Assembly (NCBI GenBank): GCA_024760905.1
Contig: CM045733.1
Coordinates: 19,471,501-19,535,500 of the forward strand
Origin: Plotosus lineatus
Taxonomy: Eukaryota > Chordata > Actinopteri > Siluriformes > Plotosidae
Reading direction: 5' to 3'
Length of the DNA: 64,000 nt
This document shows, one piece after another, positions 21,431-33,399 of this stretch. The notes beneath the pieces were generated by a model. That model was not told the origin of the DNA and did no database searches. It worked only from the letters and a program-made list of their open reading frames with translations. Position 1 is the stretch's first letter; every line of letters starts with the position of its first letter. The translations under genes and the position numbers were made by a program.

Positions 21431-23407
21431 GGTATTATGGGTGGGTATTGCCTAGATTTTATGTATTGCGATATATTGCGATTTCTAGCATGTGTTGCGA
21501 TATATCACAAGAAGAATTTTAAATTAAAAGTGAGCCTGTTCTTGACAGTATTTATGCTTTATTTCAAGAAGTGGAATCAACAGCATTTAAAAACATTGTT
21601 TTTAGTCATTAAAATAAAAATTCTAAGCATCATAAAAAATCTACTCGTGAAAATTTAATGTTTTTAAACTTTGGCACAGACATTAACACTGAAATAGAAC
21701 CGCATATTGAGCAACATATGTGTATTTAATGTTTAAATAGCTTAACAAATATTAGAATAGTGTAATTGCATCTAGTACTTTTATTAGCATATTGTGAAGC
21801 CTTAATCATTAATGCATGCTTATTTTTTTTAAAGGCGGAATTAAAGGTGGAGCATCATCCACGCATGCGCAGAACTGTATCATGCACGACTAGTGCTCAT
21901 CAGAACTGTGACTCTATGAGCAGTAGATTGATCTATTTATATATACAGATGCTCCCCGACTTACGTTCATCCGTTTTGTTTTTTCGCTTTTACGGTTAAA
22001 AAATATATATATCAAATTTTGAGTTTAGACGTACCTACGTAGTACGCTGACGCAATGACATAATGAGTCCATTGTTTACAAACGACAGACTGAACATGCC
22101 CCTCCTTCTTCCCAGTTCAGTTATATAAATATATAGATGTTATATAGCGTGTTACTCTTATGTTAAGACGTCGTCTCTGTGATCTTTCTGTTTACACTGT
22201 TTTGTGGACTTTTGTAACCCGAAGCAAATATGGTCGGTCAGAAGCGTAAGTCTACTAGCATGGGTGCAAGTCTTATACACAGAGATGAATTAACTGTCTG
22301 CTCGAATCGGCACAATCTACCATGCATACTCAGTTAAGCAGAGAGTTGTAAAATATGAAAACCCGAATACAGGAAAGAGAGAACTCTCTGCTCTGCTGGT
22401 GATTCACATCAGTACAGGCTGAGTACTAAACAAGTTCAATGAAGCCCTTGCTCACTTGAAAGCCAGAAGCCCGCATAACCCGCGCATTGTTTCAAGTAAA
22501 TAAACTACTTTCAGCAAGTGCACTACTTTCGGTATTCAGCGCCTCACATATTGTAAGCGTTGATTGGCTGTTTTATGTTTCATGTAAAGTGAGTTGGCTC
22601 AGCTTCATGTAATGTTTCAGCTCAGCTTCATGTAAAAACGTAAAAACGTAAGTCGGGGAGCGTCTGTATATAACAATATTAACATTACATGTACATATAT
22701 TAATGCCATCATAGCGATGCCCATAGGCCTGCTGGGAAGCGTGCTGCACGTATAACATATACAGTGACACTGATGGCTCAGGAAAGTTCATCAAACTTTA
22801 GAACTGTCCAATAATAACATACAATATCGTTTATCATATAAATCACATTAATTTTATCAGGAGAGAAGTGGAATGTAATTTACTGGAATCTTGGACCGAT
22901 TTGGAGCACGTTGAGCCTGAGGCTGAGGTTCATGGGACCGCTTCCCTCTTTTGCTCATTTTAAAATAAATGTTTAAGCGAAAATTAGTTGCAGTAGGTCA
23001 GTAAATTTCTGAGCAATTAGCAACATGAACCGTGGTTTTGTTTTTTTCTGGTAATTTCCATATCTTGTATTAAAACATTCTATTGGCTGAAGTCCTTTGT
23101 GACATCTGCACTGCCCAAACACGGCATGGCTCTTATTATACCTGACTCTCCAGATACTGAATGACTGAGATAAGAGGACGGAAACACCGTTGTGTCAGGA
23201 TTACATGCGGGTTCTCTCCGGTTGCCTTCCCCCCCAACAAAACCATTACTTCTGGTTCACTTAGCAGGAATAACCAAAGGGTTTTTTTTTTTCTGAAGTT
23301 TTCCGAACGCATGTCAAAAAACCGGTTTTGCTTCAGCGTATCGCAATATATATTGTTTGCATGTTGGAACCGGTTTAAACCGATAGACCGGTTTTATTGT
23401 GCAGCTC
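21431..23407. mobile_element. Degenerate hAT-like elements, split by Tigger-C
   Basis: The left part carries repeated 'attgcgatatat' motifs (21474-21510), the right part 'atcgcaatatatattg' (23340-23356) and an end like 'gtgcagctctag' (23399-23410). Such motifs are typical of fish hAT-derived non-autonomous elements. Borders and target duplications could not be fixed. Confidence 0.35.
21956..22666 (+). mobile_element. Tigger-C copy 2, 711 bp
   Basis: Ends 'cagatgctccccgacttacg' and the inverse, TA on both sides (21954-21955 and 22667-22668). A 'atggtcggtcagaagcgtaa' start (about 22229) equals the transposase start of the 32.65-kb copy, but the frame is soon lost. Confidence 0.86.
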
Positions 23408-23425
23408 TAGTAGGTATGCAGGTAA

Positions 23426-23458
<33 letters not shown>

Positions 23459-24626
23459 TAGTTATATACGTTTCCTTGCCCTTCAAACTCAAAACTACCC
23501 AGATTCGATTACTGATGTCCTTTTTGTTCATTTATTTTTGTTGTATGGAGCAGAAGTGATGCAAAGCACTAATTGGGATAGGACTTGGTTTGAGAATTAT
23601 GGCCTGAGTACTGCATTACTCTCTAAGGGCTGATTCAGGAGGCTCAACAGACTATCATAGTGCAACACACACACCACCCTCCTCACCTAGGGCAATTTGA
23701 AACCACAAGTTAGCCTAACATGAATGCCTTTTGGACTGTTTGAGGAAACTGGAGGAGACCCAAACAAGCATGTAGAGTATATGCAAAGCCCACACAAAGT
23801 CCTCAAACCACAGATATGTTGATCACTATGCCAGTGGCCTGTCGTTTCTCTACAGTTCATTTGATTTCAAACTGGATGGAGGAATATTTAGAGACAGACG
23901 CAGACCATGCCAAAGGCTGCATGAGAATGGCAGTGCTTTCAGCTGGTTCTGATAAGTCTAAATCAGTTTGTGGTCATTTGGAAATTAAAGGAATAATAAT
24001 AATTTAAAAAGACACTGTTTCTGTTGAGAATGAATTTAAGCAAGACCTGAACATATTAAGGCTACCTGTCAGATGAAAAATGCAAGACTGACCAATTTTT
24101 ACAACATTAGATTGCTGCATGCTATGCTCTAAATATGGCGACTGCTAAATGGGCAAGTAGAACATCCCTCAGGTGGGTTTTGTGAACTCGTGTGTGTGAG
24201 AGAGAGAGAGAGATGGAAAAAGGGCCAAATGCATGCAATAGATGGATAATGTGGGTCAGTGTCCTCCTTCTGGGCCCTGGAATGTGACGTCTGTGTCCTC
24301 TTTCATCGACTCTTTAATCAACTGGGTAATGTTTCCATTTTGTGCAAAACCAAAACCCCATCCTGTTCTCTCTTTGTCTCTTAGGTGTTATTTGCCTCTT
24401 TCACTTTCTGTTACACGAACATTGCTGGCTTATTGGACTTTGTGACAGGTGACAAATCTGAGGGGAAAAAAAACCTGAGTGAGTGGAGAAACTTAGTGTA
24501 AACCCCACCCCCCACCCAAAAAAAAAAAACCCAAAACAAACCCACAAACAAAAAAAACAACCAGATGCTTTTAAACAGGTTTGTTTCCAAGAGTTAAGCT
24601 AACCAATTGAACCTTGATTTTGAATC
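23408..24626. other. Mostly unassigned; SINE C piece inside
   Basis: T-run at about 23427-23452; a diverged SINE C on - at about 23640-23830 ('cctagggcaatttgaa', 'ggaggagacccaaacaagca'). (GA)n at about 24199-24213. No exon was recognised. Confidence 0.45.
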
Positions 24627-24628
24627 TA

Positions 24629-25911
24629 CTAGGCCTTCTCAAAAAAATAGCATATTGTGATAAAGTTCATTATTTTCTGTAATGTACTGATAAAAAGTAA
24701 ACTTTCATACATTTTAGATTCATTGCACACAAGTGAAATATTTTCAGATCTTTTTATTGTTTTAATACTGATGATTTTGGCAAAAAAAGTAAAGAAAAAC
24801 CAAAAATCCCTATCTCAAAAAATTAGCATATTTCATCCGACCAATTAAAAAAAGTGCTTTTAATACAAAAAGTCAACCTTCAAATAATTATGTTCAGTTA
24901 TGCACTGTACTTGGTCAGGAATCCTTTTGCAGAAATGACTGCTTCAATGCGGCGTGGCATGGAGGCAATCAGCCTGTGGCACTGCTGAGGTGTTACGGAG
25001 GCCCAGGATGCTTCGATAGCGGCCTTAAGCTCATCCACAGTGTTGGGTCTGGTGTCTCTCAACTTTCTCTTCACAACATCCCACAGATTCTCTATGGGGT
25101 TCAGGTCAGGAGAGTTGGCAGGCCATTTGAGCACAGTAATACCATGGTCAGTAAACCATTTAGCAGTGGTTTTGGCACTGTGAGCAGGTGCCAGGTCGTG
25201 CTGAAAAATGAAAATCTTCATGCTTCCATCTGCTGAAAAGCTTTATGGAGATGAAGTGCTTCAAAATCTCCTGATAGCTAGCTGCATTGACCCTGCCCTT
25301 GATAAAACACAGTGGACCAACACCAGCAGCTGACATGGCACCCCAGACCATCACTGACTGTGGGTACTTGACATTGGACTTCAGGCACTTTGGCATTTCC
25401 TTCTCCCCAGTCTTCTTCCAGACTCTGGCACCTTGATTTCCGAATGACATGCAAAATTTGCTTTGATACAGCACTCTGGGAACAGCCTATTCGCTCAGAG
25501 ATTTCTTTGTGTCTTACCCTCTTGCTTGAGGGTGTCAATGATGGCCTTCTGGACAGCAGTCAGGTCGGCAGTCTTACCCATGATTGCGGTTTTGAGTAAT
25601 GAACCAGGCTGGGGAGTTTTTAAAAGCCTCAGGAATCTTTTGCAGGTGTTTAGAGTTAATTGGTTGATTCAAATGATTAGATTAATAGCTCGTGTAGAGT
25701 ACCTTTTCATGATATGCTAATTTTAAGAGATAGGAATTTTGGGTTTTCATGAGCTGTATGCCAAAATCATCAGTATTAAAACAATAAAAGACCTGAAATA
25801 TTTCAGTTGGTGTGCAATGATTCTAAAATATGTGAAAGTTTAATTTTTATTAGTACATTACAGAAAATGATGAATTTTATCACGATATGCTAATTTTTTG
25901 AGAAGGACTAG
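24629..25911 (-). mobile_element. Tc1-type transposon, copy 1
   Basis: The ends are 'ctaggccttctc' and the inverse of 'ctagtccttctc', with TA at 24627-24628 and 25912-25913. The motif 'tctcaaaaaattagcatat' recurs about 190 bp inside each end (near 24814 and, inverted, near 25720), giving the inverted/direct-repeat layout of the Sleeping Beauty-like Tc1 group. Compared with the second copy (49504-51063) about 280 bp of the coding region are missing. Confidence 0.92.
24905..25581 (-). pseudogene. Tc1 transposase, internally deleted
   Basis: The start ATG at 25581 is intact (it begins MGKTADLT), but a one-base loss near 25505 shifts the frame within the helix-turn-helix domain ('ISERIGCSQSAVS' is in another frame). 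The sequence then jumps at about 25463 to the catalytic half ('CMSFGNQGARVW', 'SVMVWGAMSAAG'), losing the region with the first catalytic Asp. The second Asp (FQHDLAPAHS) and the Glu (SPDLNPIENLW) motifs remain. The family catalyses cut-and-paste transposition with a DDE triad; this copy cannot encode an active enzyme. Confidence 0.9.
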
Positions 25912-26144
25912 TACATGGCTGTGAGCTGACGATTCAGTTTCGAGGTTTGGTCAGCTGACTGTGTTTCAGTAGATATAACTATGAAGGTGGCATTTGTATA
26001 TATGGCAAAATTGAGATCACTGCAAATCAGTGAATAAAGATATTCTGGCTGATCACTCTACATATGATGAAATTTTACTGTCCTAATAGAAGCCTATTTC
26101 ATCAACAAGCCACGATTACTCACTGGTTAATAGGAAATTATGTT

Positions 26145-26318
26145 TTCTTTTCCTTTCAGCTTGTTCCCTTTTTCTCAGCGTCACCACAGCGAATCGTTGC
26201 ATGTTTGATTTGGCATAGGTTTTTACGTCGGATGCCCTTCCTGACACAACCCTTGAGCAAGGGACAGTAACACGCGGACGGCTTTGCAGCTACTCTTGTC
26301 AAAAGTCAGCAATGGTTC

Positions 26319-26321
<3 letters not shown>
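26145..26321 (-). mobile_element. SINE A, 5'-truncated
   Basis: The LINE-like 3' end, the 'acgtcggatgcccttcctg' part and the 'aaaagtcagcaatggttct' core are present; the head is replaced by a (TA)n run. Confidence 0.8.

Positions 26322-26380
<59 letters not shown>
26322..26380. repeat. (TA)n microsatellite
   Basis: About 29 TA units directly at the truncated end of a SINE A. Confidence 0.97.
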
Positions 26381-26385
<5 letters not shown>

Positions 26386-26827
26386 AATATGAGAAAGAGA
26401 GAGATAGGCAGTGCTGAGAGGCGAAGCTCTTAATGGATGTCTCTTGATAAGTGTCAGAATCTTGTGTTTTATAATTTCCCTTTCTGGTTTGAGCTTTAAT
26501 TTGTTTGTTGCCTGGCTTGTTGGTTTAAGTATCTCTTTAGCAATGTCATGTTCTGTCAAGCTTCTGATTCTGGAATTTTCTCCATAAGCACATTTACCTG
26601 CAAGATTTGTCTGAGCAATTGAGTAAATTTTTGGAATTTTTTTTTTTTTTTGGTATTCGTATGAGTCAGTGTTTTACTATAAAAAATAAATGTGTTTTTT
26701 CTTTCCTTTTGTTTATTTATTTATTTATGTTATTGCTGCTTCTCATGCAAGTCATTAACATGGCAGCCTTACTGTGTTTCCCATAGTGCAGAAACATGGA
26801 CACTGGATATATTGGAATAAACATCGT
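26381..26827. other. No feature recognised
   Basis: AT-rich sequence with a T-run (about 26637-26651) and (ATTT)n near 26713-26728. Confidence 0.4.
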
Positions 26828-27175
26828 GGGGGGGGGCACGGCACAGTGGCGTAGTGGTTAGTATGTCTACCTCACAGCAAGATGGTCCTGGGTTCAATTC
26901 CTAGCTCGAGTGTTCCTTTGTGGTGTTTGCATATTCTCCCTGTGGTTGTAAGTTTCCTCTGGGTACTCTGGTTTCCTCCCACGGTCCATGCACCGTAGGG
27001 TACATGGCTGTTCCAAATCACTCCTAGGTGTGAGTGGGAATAGTTGGGTAAGTGTTGGCCCTATGAAGGCCTGTTGAACTGTTCAGGATCAACCCCGCCC
27101 TTGACCAGAGTAGGCTGAGATGGGTGCCAGCTTACCCGTGACCCTAGTTAGAATTCAAAAAGGCTTATAAAATGA
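26828..27175 (+). mobile_element. SINE C, near full length
   Basis: Head 'ggcacagtggcgtagtggtt', 'acctcacagcaagatggtcc', body 'ctctggtttcctcccacgg', then 'aggctgagatgggtgccagc' and a tail 'aaatgaatgaat'. This is the most complete copy of the family in the window. Confidence 0.8.
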
Positions 27176-27535
27176 ATGAATCATGAGGAACTTTTTGGAA
27201 CATCATGTTCAAGAGCTCTCGGTCACTTCCATCATCTAAACACCAATTGGGCATATTTGGTACCTTTTTACTCCATCCTGTCCAGGTTTAGTAGCAGAGA
27301 TCCCATATGTCCGCTATTTAGTGGAATTCTGCTATTTTTACTCGCCAAAGTGATAATTATTTTTATTCTTCCATAATTTTGCGAAAAACATTTCGTAGAC
27401 GGTTAATAGATTAGCGGAATGTGTGACAATCGAGTTGGCTTGCTTTTGATATGTTTTGGTCAATGTTGATTGTTTCCATTGACATTCAATAACACTCGTA
27501 AGTAAAGTACCGTGAGAATGTACGTGAAATAATGA

Positions 27536-27949
27536 GAAAACATATATGGCAGCTTCCTTGGCAGATTTCCAGTCGATTTCTTGTCGGATTTCTGGCCGAT
27601 TTCAACGTGTTGTGGAAGAGAGACATTCTCCATAAGAGAGATAGCAGAATGGTTATCAGGGTTAGATGCTGGGATCAAAAATTCATGGAACTGGTCGTGG
27701 CTGGAAAAAGTAGTAGACGGATGCCCGTTATCGGAATGTATTGACAAACATAAAGATATGGGGAAAGCACTTTGCGCTCTGTGCGACGGGAAGGTGATCA
27801 ATTATGGAGGTAAAGGTTGGTTGGCATTGAAACAGCATTGTGCGGGGTGTAAACATGCCAAAAAGAAAAAATTGAGAAAACAAAACTACAAACTGCCTAG
27901 TGAGTCATTTTTAAAAAAAAAATTAATTTATGCAGTAAGTACAGTGTAA
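27536..27949 (+). CDS. BED-finger-like exon, possibly transposon-derived
   Basis: The frame is open from just after TGA at 27533-27535 to TAA after 27949; the first ATG is at 27757. Before it, protein-like residues occur (FSIREIAEWLSGL, WLEKVVDGCPLSECIDKH). From the ATG comes GKALCALCDGKVINYGGKG followed by a His/Cys pattern (CxxC ... H ... H), matching a BED-type zinc finger. A donor-like 'a|gtgagt' near 27899 could end an exon after 'YKLP'. BED fingers occur in hAT transposases and genes derived from them. No TIRs were fixed around it. Confidence 0.4.
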   Translation, partial: ENIYGSFLGRFPVDFLSDFWPISTCCGRETFSIREIAEWLSGLDAGIKNSWNWSWLEKVVDGCPLSECIDKHKDMGKALCALCDGKVINYGGKGWLALKQHCAGCKHAKKKKLRKQNYKLPSESFLKKKLIYAVSTV

Positions 27950-28871
27950 GACTGCTTACTAGTGCAGAGTAAATGTTCAGCTTTTGAATTAGTGTTATAC
28001 TATACTAACTTGTCGCAGGTATGCTCACTAGTTCAACACCAATGTTTTGTTGTGATAATATGTCATGTGTTATATGATCACTCTACAAATGAGTTCATAA
28101 TTTCATAATTGTTACATATGAATGATGAGCCATAGGGCGATGCTACTTGAATTATGTGTTTATCTACACTGAAATAACCTTTTAGTATTTTTTTACATTA
28201 TTTAAGCTGTTTTGTTTAGTGTTTGTACATGTTAAAAAACAACGATTAACCTGTTTTACAGGACATTCTCTGCCCCTGTACCCCACAAGGATCCCTGTGG
28301 CCCCATTGACCCCCAGCTGAAATATTTAATTTCCTCTATTTCTAAAACCGTTTCCTCTATTTTTTTTTTTCTAAACCTCATTGGGATCCCTATAGTAGGT
28401 GTACCCCAAGGCATTTTTGTTTTCTATAGAAATCTTTCATAACATTTAATCAGAAAGGATGTAAAAAAAAATCATTGGTTGAAAAGTTACAGGAGTTAAA
28501 CATCTTCAGGATGAAACCGTTTTAAAATCGGTTTCCCTTTGAAAGTAAATCAGCCAATATTTCCTGAATATTTGTGCCATAAACATCAGATCTGAACTGT
28601 TACAGTTTAAAACATTTACTTTTTATCAATTAACAATAATTAATTTCCTGAATTCTACAAACCAAAAATGAAAGTTTTAACAACCAAATAGATAAATAAG
28701 ATTGTTACAACTTTCAACTTTATTATTTATATAATGGGGAAAGCACTTTTCAATAAAATATTGAAGCTTTCAATTTAACTGCATTTTATCAGCATTTTCA
28801 AACATAAAATGACCATTATACCCCATTTCACTGGAGTGCGGCAGAATTGCGGAAGCAAAACTGTAGTCATC
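27950..28871. other. No feature recognised
   Basis: AT-rich sequence. Short 'cccctgtaccccacaagg' style text at 28273-28300 was not assigned. Confidence 0.4.
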
Positions 28872-29021
28872 CTACAATATTCCTATGTCATTCCGCCATC
28901 TTCCGTGTCCTTCCGTACGATTCCAAAGGTATTCGTCCTCTTCCGTCAGGCCGAAATTTTCTGCGAATGTGTTGTTGAACTTGAGCTCCTCTGTAGAGTG
29001 CGCTCCGCGCCTTTCCGCCAT
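28872..29021 (-). CDS. Small unrecognised reading frame, 49 aa
   Basis: ATG at 29021 within 'atcatggcggaaagg' (a favourable start context) runs to TAG at 28874-28872. The product starts MAERRGAHSTEELKF and is charged and non-repetitive. The stretch is richer in CpG than its surroundings. It may be the first exon or a remnant of a transposon gene; no family was recognised. Confidence 0.25.
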   Translation of the reverse strand: MAERRGAHSTEELKFNNTFAENFGLTEEDEYLWNRTEGHGRWRNDIGIL

Positions 29022-29293
29022 GATCCTTGCATTCCGTACTCCAGTGACATAGGGGTATTTGGGGAAAACACTTCGTCAAACATATTCGGATGGGCATCTG
29101 GTCAGTTTTTTTTTATAAATGAACAGTGTTGTTTTCCTTCAGTCACAGCCTGTACAATCAGCACCGTCAAAACTAAAAGGTCTTCGATAATGATCCTGTA
29201 ATAATATATCCCATAATAATTTTCATGTAACACTAAGCGAAAAGATTCATGCAATGGAAACAATTAAGTTATTTTGATATATATATATAAAAT

Positions 29294-29400
29294 ATAGGGA
29301 TCCCTCACTTTCAGCGGTTAATTGGGACCGAGACCCCCCCCCCCAACCCCCCGCGACCACCGAATTCCGTGAAGTCGGATAGATTCTGCAAAGTAGTAAT
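29294..29400. mobile_element. Tigger-like B, left-end fragment
   Basis: 'tagggatccctcactttcag' and 'ttaattgggaccgagac' followed by a C-run and 'ccgcgaccaccgaattccg' equal the end of the B family. The opposite end is missing. Confidence 0.7.
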
Positions 29401-29496
29401 GCTCCAATTACCGTGTTTATAATAACTTAATGTAAAAGTGCTTTTATCAGTGCTGGTCAGCACTTGTACCCGTCCACAACGGCAACCCTTGGGTCC

Positions 29497-29527
<31 letters not shown>

Positions 29528-30359
29528 GTAGTGAAGTGGTTCTGGGTTGTGGTTGCCCAACATCTTCCTGATGCATTTTCATTTCATTAGTAAACTTTGT
29601 AACTAGACACATTATATATGTGTTGGTAATTCATGCACTAAATGGCATGCCTGAGTTAAACATGAAGTTTAGATGTGATTATCTACTCATCTACATCAAA
29701 TATATATGCATTACGAAAAATCTTTCCGCCATTCTGTTTGCTGTGATGGGTGGAATGAGTTTGTGAGACACTATTAAAGAGTGGACTGGTGTACAGGCTT
29801 TATATTTGTGTGTGTGTGTGTGTTTGAAGCAAATAGCAAGAGACGTGCAAATTACTGTTAACGTTACCTCAGAGACCGTTGCTTTAGCAGCACTGACATA
29901 GGAATATGCCGTTTGTACATCAGCTATTCTTGGTTGTGCCTTTTATGTTCTCTTTTTAGAATTTACTGTCATTCAGACAAACTCTCTTCAAAAAGGTCTT
30001 CAACTTAAGTCTTAAATCCTGGTGCTCTGTTCTGTCCCTTTCTCGGTTAATTCACAGCTTTTTAAATGTCACAGAGGCATTACGTAAGGCCTGATGATGT
30101 AGGTATGTGTTCTAACGTGTCCAACATTTTCAGTCTGTTGCCACATTCCTGTTCTTATTTTCTGTGCGCACATGCACTCTAAAGTTTGCTTTAAAGGGAC
30201 AAAGCTAGGTGAAATGGACTCTGAGGTTTTTTTCTTCTTGTTTGTCTCTCTTTTTAGTGCACAGAAATCTCTAATTCAGTTGTGGGTGCCTGCTTTATTC
30301 AGAAGATTGTGTGCATAATATGGCTACACAATGTACACTCACTCAGTTGCTGAACTGTA
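29401..30359. other. No feature recognised
   Basis: T-run at about 29497-29521 and (GT)n near 29808-29823. Otherwise unassigned. Confidence 0.4.
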
Positions 30360-30361
30360 TA

Positions 30362-31307
30362 CAGTAGGCCGCCGTTTTTCGCGATGGTTCGGTTCCGGCC
30401 CTTACCAGGGATCAAGAAAATCCATGAGTTGACGTTTGAGTGACCTCCTAGGGCTTAAAAAATCATTTAAAAACACTAAAAAACCGTGAATTCACAATTC
30501 AAGCAGTTCCGTTCTGCCCTCCCAAGCCAGACCGCAGTATCTGCAATTTTAGCCAAATTGGCCTTTTATGTTTTTCTGACTAAGTGCAATCAGCTCCACC
30601 TAGTGATATAAATATTAATAGCTAATTTCTTAAAAAATAAGATGGTAAAATATATCCAAATGTGTTAATACCATATTTAGTTAGTAAAAGCCTGTCGAGG
30701 GATATTTTAAAAACTTTGGGCTCAATTTTCTCAGTTTCATGATTTTGCAGATACTGCGGTCTGGCTTGGGAGGGCAGCGTTGATGACGTATGTGAAGGAG
30801 AAAAAAAGAGTTGTACACATCTGCAACCAATCAGCAGGAGGGAGAAACAAAAGTTCTCAGCCATTGGCTAAATTTGAATCACATGCGAGTTACTTCCTGG
30901 TTTGCCACGAATCTGGAAGTATAATAATAATGTAGTAAAATGTAGTAATGATTAGGTAAAAACTTTTTAATTTTGTACTGTGATAATATTTATGAATAAA
31001 TAAATCACTTAGGCTCCTTACCAGAAGCTAGAGAAGATGCAGGGCATTTGAGTGGCATCATAGGGCTTAAATAATAATTAAAAACACACTAAAAATTAAA
31101 TTTACAATTCAAGCAATCACGTTGGTAACTTGTGCATGAAGGAGGGAAAAAAAGAGGTGTACAGATCGCCAATCAGCAGGAAGGAGAAACAAAAGCTCTC
31201 GGCCATTGTCTAAATTTAAATCCCGTTCCAATTACTTCTGGGTTTGTCGCCAATCCGTGAGTATGTGCGGCGCAAACGCTGAACTGCGAATGGTCAAGTG
31301 CTTACTG
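30362..31307. mobile_element. Tigger-A copy 2
   Basis: Ends 'cagtaggccgccgtttttcg' and the inverse of 'gcgaatggtcaagtgcttactg', TA at 30360-30361 and 31308-31309. The interior shows a partial inverted duplication: 'ccctcccaagccagaccgcag' type sequence at 30517-30537 reappears inverted at 30755-30775. Confidence 0.75.
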
Positions 31308-31309
31308 TA

Positions 31310-31625
31310 ATCCTGTTGGGGTCTTGAGGAGGCAGGAACCTACCTCAGCTGACATTGAGTGATGGAAGGGTACACCCTGAACAACTTGCCAGACCATTGC
31401 ATGGTCAAAATATACACGATATACAATATAAAATATACACACCCAGACACTCGCAGCTAGGGGAGATTTTGGAACAGCCACACGGCCTAATTTGCATTTC
31501 TTTGGACTAAGGAAAGAAACTGGAGTATCTGGAAGAAACCCACACAAGCACATGGAGAACACATGAACTCTTCACAGAAATGGACCTGGGTCTTGTGATG
31601 GACATGCTGACCACCGTGCTACCTC
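31310..31625 (-). mobile_element. SINE C copy
   Basis: Reverse complement with 'gtacaccctgaacaacttgccagaccattg', 'gaagaaacccacacaagcac' type and 'gtgatggacatgctgacc' blocks recognisable in order. Confidence 0.65.
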
Positions 31626-32149
31626 CACAATATGTATAGTCTTTCCAATTAAACTGTATATTCTATTACACACAAGTGGATTATTATAACTAAGTATAGT
31701 TATAATGAAATGTCTCCCTCTCGTGGGAGTCTGATGAACATTTTCCATGTTGGATGCCCAAGGACGAAATTTTAATTTGTGATCTCATGGGTTTTTCCCC
31801 ATACCCTATCGTAATCTCGTGCATGGATCACCTTAAAATGTTTAATAAGGTCTTTCTAGCCCCAGGCTTCACCCTCTTCAAGTTTAATGATAATCCGATC
31901 AGTAGTTTTTGCATAATTGACCTAGAAATCCTTTTAAAAAGCTTTTGAGAAATTCATGGATCCAGATCTGCTCCAAAATGTTAGTGCTGTTTGCCAGGCC
32001 CTTACACCATCACGCTACAAAGTTCAGCAAAAAACAGTTCTGTAGTTTTCTATAATCCTGCTAAGAGAGAAACAAACTTTTGTATTTTAAGCTTTTTGTG
32101 GTTTTGTTTTTCTTTCTTTTCTTGTTAATTCTGGTTAAACTTTTCATTT
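31626..32149. other. No gene; unassigned dispersed-repeat-like piece
   Basis: 'atgaaatgtctccctctcgt' at 31708 is shared with 'attgaaatgtctccctctag' at 7812, so both probably come from one unassigned repeat family. Confidence 0.4.
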
Positions 32150-32455
32150 ATTCATTTTCTAAGATGCTTAATCCTAATTAGGGTTTCAGGGAGGTGTCAC
32201 CAATCTCAGCCAATTGTGGGCGAGTGTGGGATACACCCTGGACAGTTCGCCAGACCATTGCAGGGCTAACACTCGTACAACCATTTACACTTATACCTAG
32301 GGGTGTTTTTAAACTGTTGGAGGCAACCGGAGTACCCGGAGGTAACCCATGCAAGTACAGAGAGAACATGCAAACTCCACAAAAACATGCAGGCAGGCAA
32401 TCAAACCCAGGCCTTCTTGCTGTGAGGCAGACGTGCTAACCACTACACCACCATG
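32150..32455 (-). mobile_element. SINE C, near full length
   Basis: From 'cattttctaagatgcttaatcc' (tail) to 'gaggcagacgtgctaaccac' (head) on the minus strand. The B-box region 'tcaaacccaggcc' is intact. Confidence 0.78.
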
Positions 32456-32654
32456 CCAGCTTTGGTTACACTGTTGACCATAAATCAGGGAATGGCAACA
32501 CAGCCTCCCGAATTACATACTTTTGAGCAGGAGACTGTGCTGCCATTCCATGATTTGCAGTCTCCAGTTCTAGTTCATCGTGGAACAGTGTTGGGAAGAA
32601 CTTCCAGAACAATGCTTCCTACTATCAAATGAATCACAAGTATATTAAGCTGTA

Positions 32655-33365
32655 CAGACACTCCCTGCTTTACGTTCATTCGTTTTATGTTTTTTTCCGA
32701 TTTTACGTAAAAAAAAAAAAAAAAAGTAAAATTTTGAGTTTAGCATGCTCTCTGTAGTACAAGACGTACGTACGTAGTATGCTGACGTAAAACGCTACTT
32801 CTGCATGAAGGTGCGTCCACTGTTTACAAACGACAGACTGAACGTGCCCCCCCTTCTTCCCAGTTCGCCGTGTGTTACCCTTGTGTTAAGGCATCGTCTC
32901 TGATCTTTGGGTTTACACTGTTTTGTGGACTTTGTAACCCTAAGCAAATATGGTTGGTCAGAAGCGTAAGCCTACTAGTGATAGTGGTAATCAGAAAAAG
33001 TGGCAAGCCATCTCGTTAGAAACGAAGATAGCTATTATCAAGAAAATTGGTGCTGGTGAAAAACATGCGACTGTTGCACGTTTCTTCAAATGGCTCTGTC
33101 GACCATCGGAACCATTTACAATCAGAAAGATCACATCACAGAGCATGATAAATGTTGATACTGTATTTGATGAGTGAATTTGATTAAAATTTATTTATTT
33201 GAAATTATTTTGCTTGAATTTAATCTATGGGTGTTTTATGAGATACGGTAATGGTATTTATAGATGTATAGTACAGTATGAACGTCATACGTCACTGGAA
33301 CATACAGTAACAACTTGCGTTCGGCCGTCCAGAACCGAACTAAAACGTGAGTCGGGGAGTGTCTG
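32655..33365 (+). mobile_element. Tigger-C copy 3, 711 bp
   Basis: Ends 'cagacactccctgctttacg' and the inverse of 'cgtgagtcggggagtgtctg', TA at 32653-32654 and 33366-33367. It keeps the start of a transposase gene (32950-33177) and lacks the catalytic part, so it is a non-autonomous derivative. Confidence 0.88.
32950..33177 (+). pseudogene. Tigger transposase N-terminus (CENP-B type HTH)
   Basis: The 75-codon frame starts MVGQKRKPTSD and contains 'ISLETKIAIIKKIGAGEKHA' and 'TVARFF', the pattern of the CENPB_N/pogo DNA-binding helix-turn-helix. After 'ARFF' the frame shifts: the continuation STIGTIYNQKDHI, which fits the second helix, is in the next frame and stops soon after. The catalytic DDE domain is absent. 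This supports assignment of family C to pogo/Tigger. Confidence 0.82.
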
Positions 33366-33399
33366 TACTATCAAAAGGTGTTTAAGTCAGAAATGTAAA

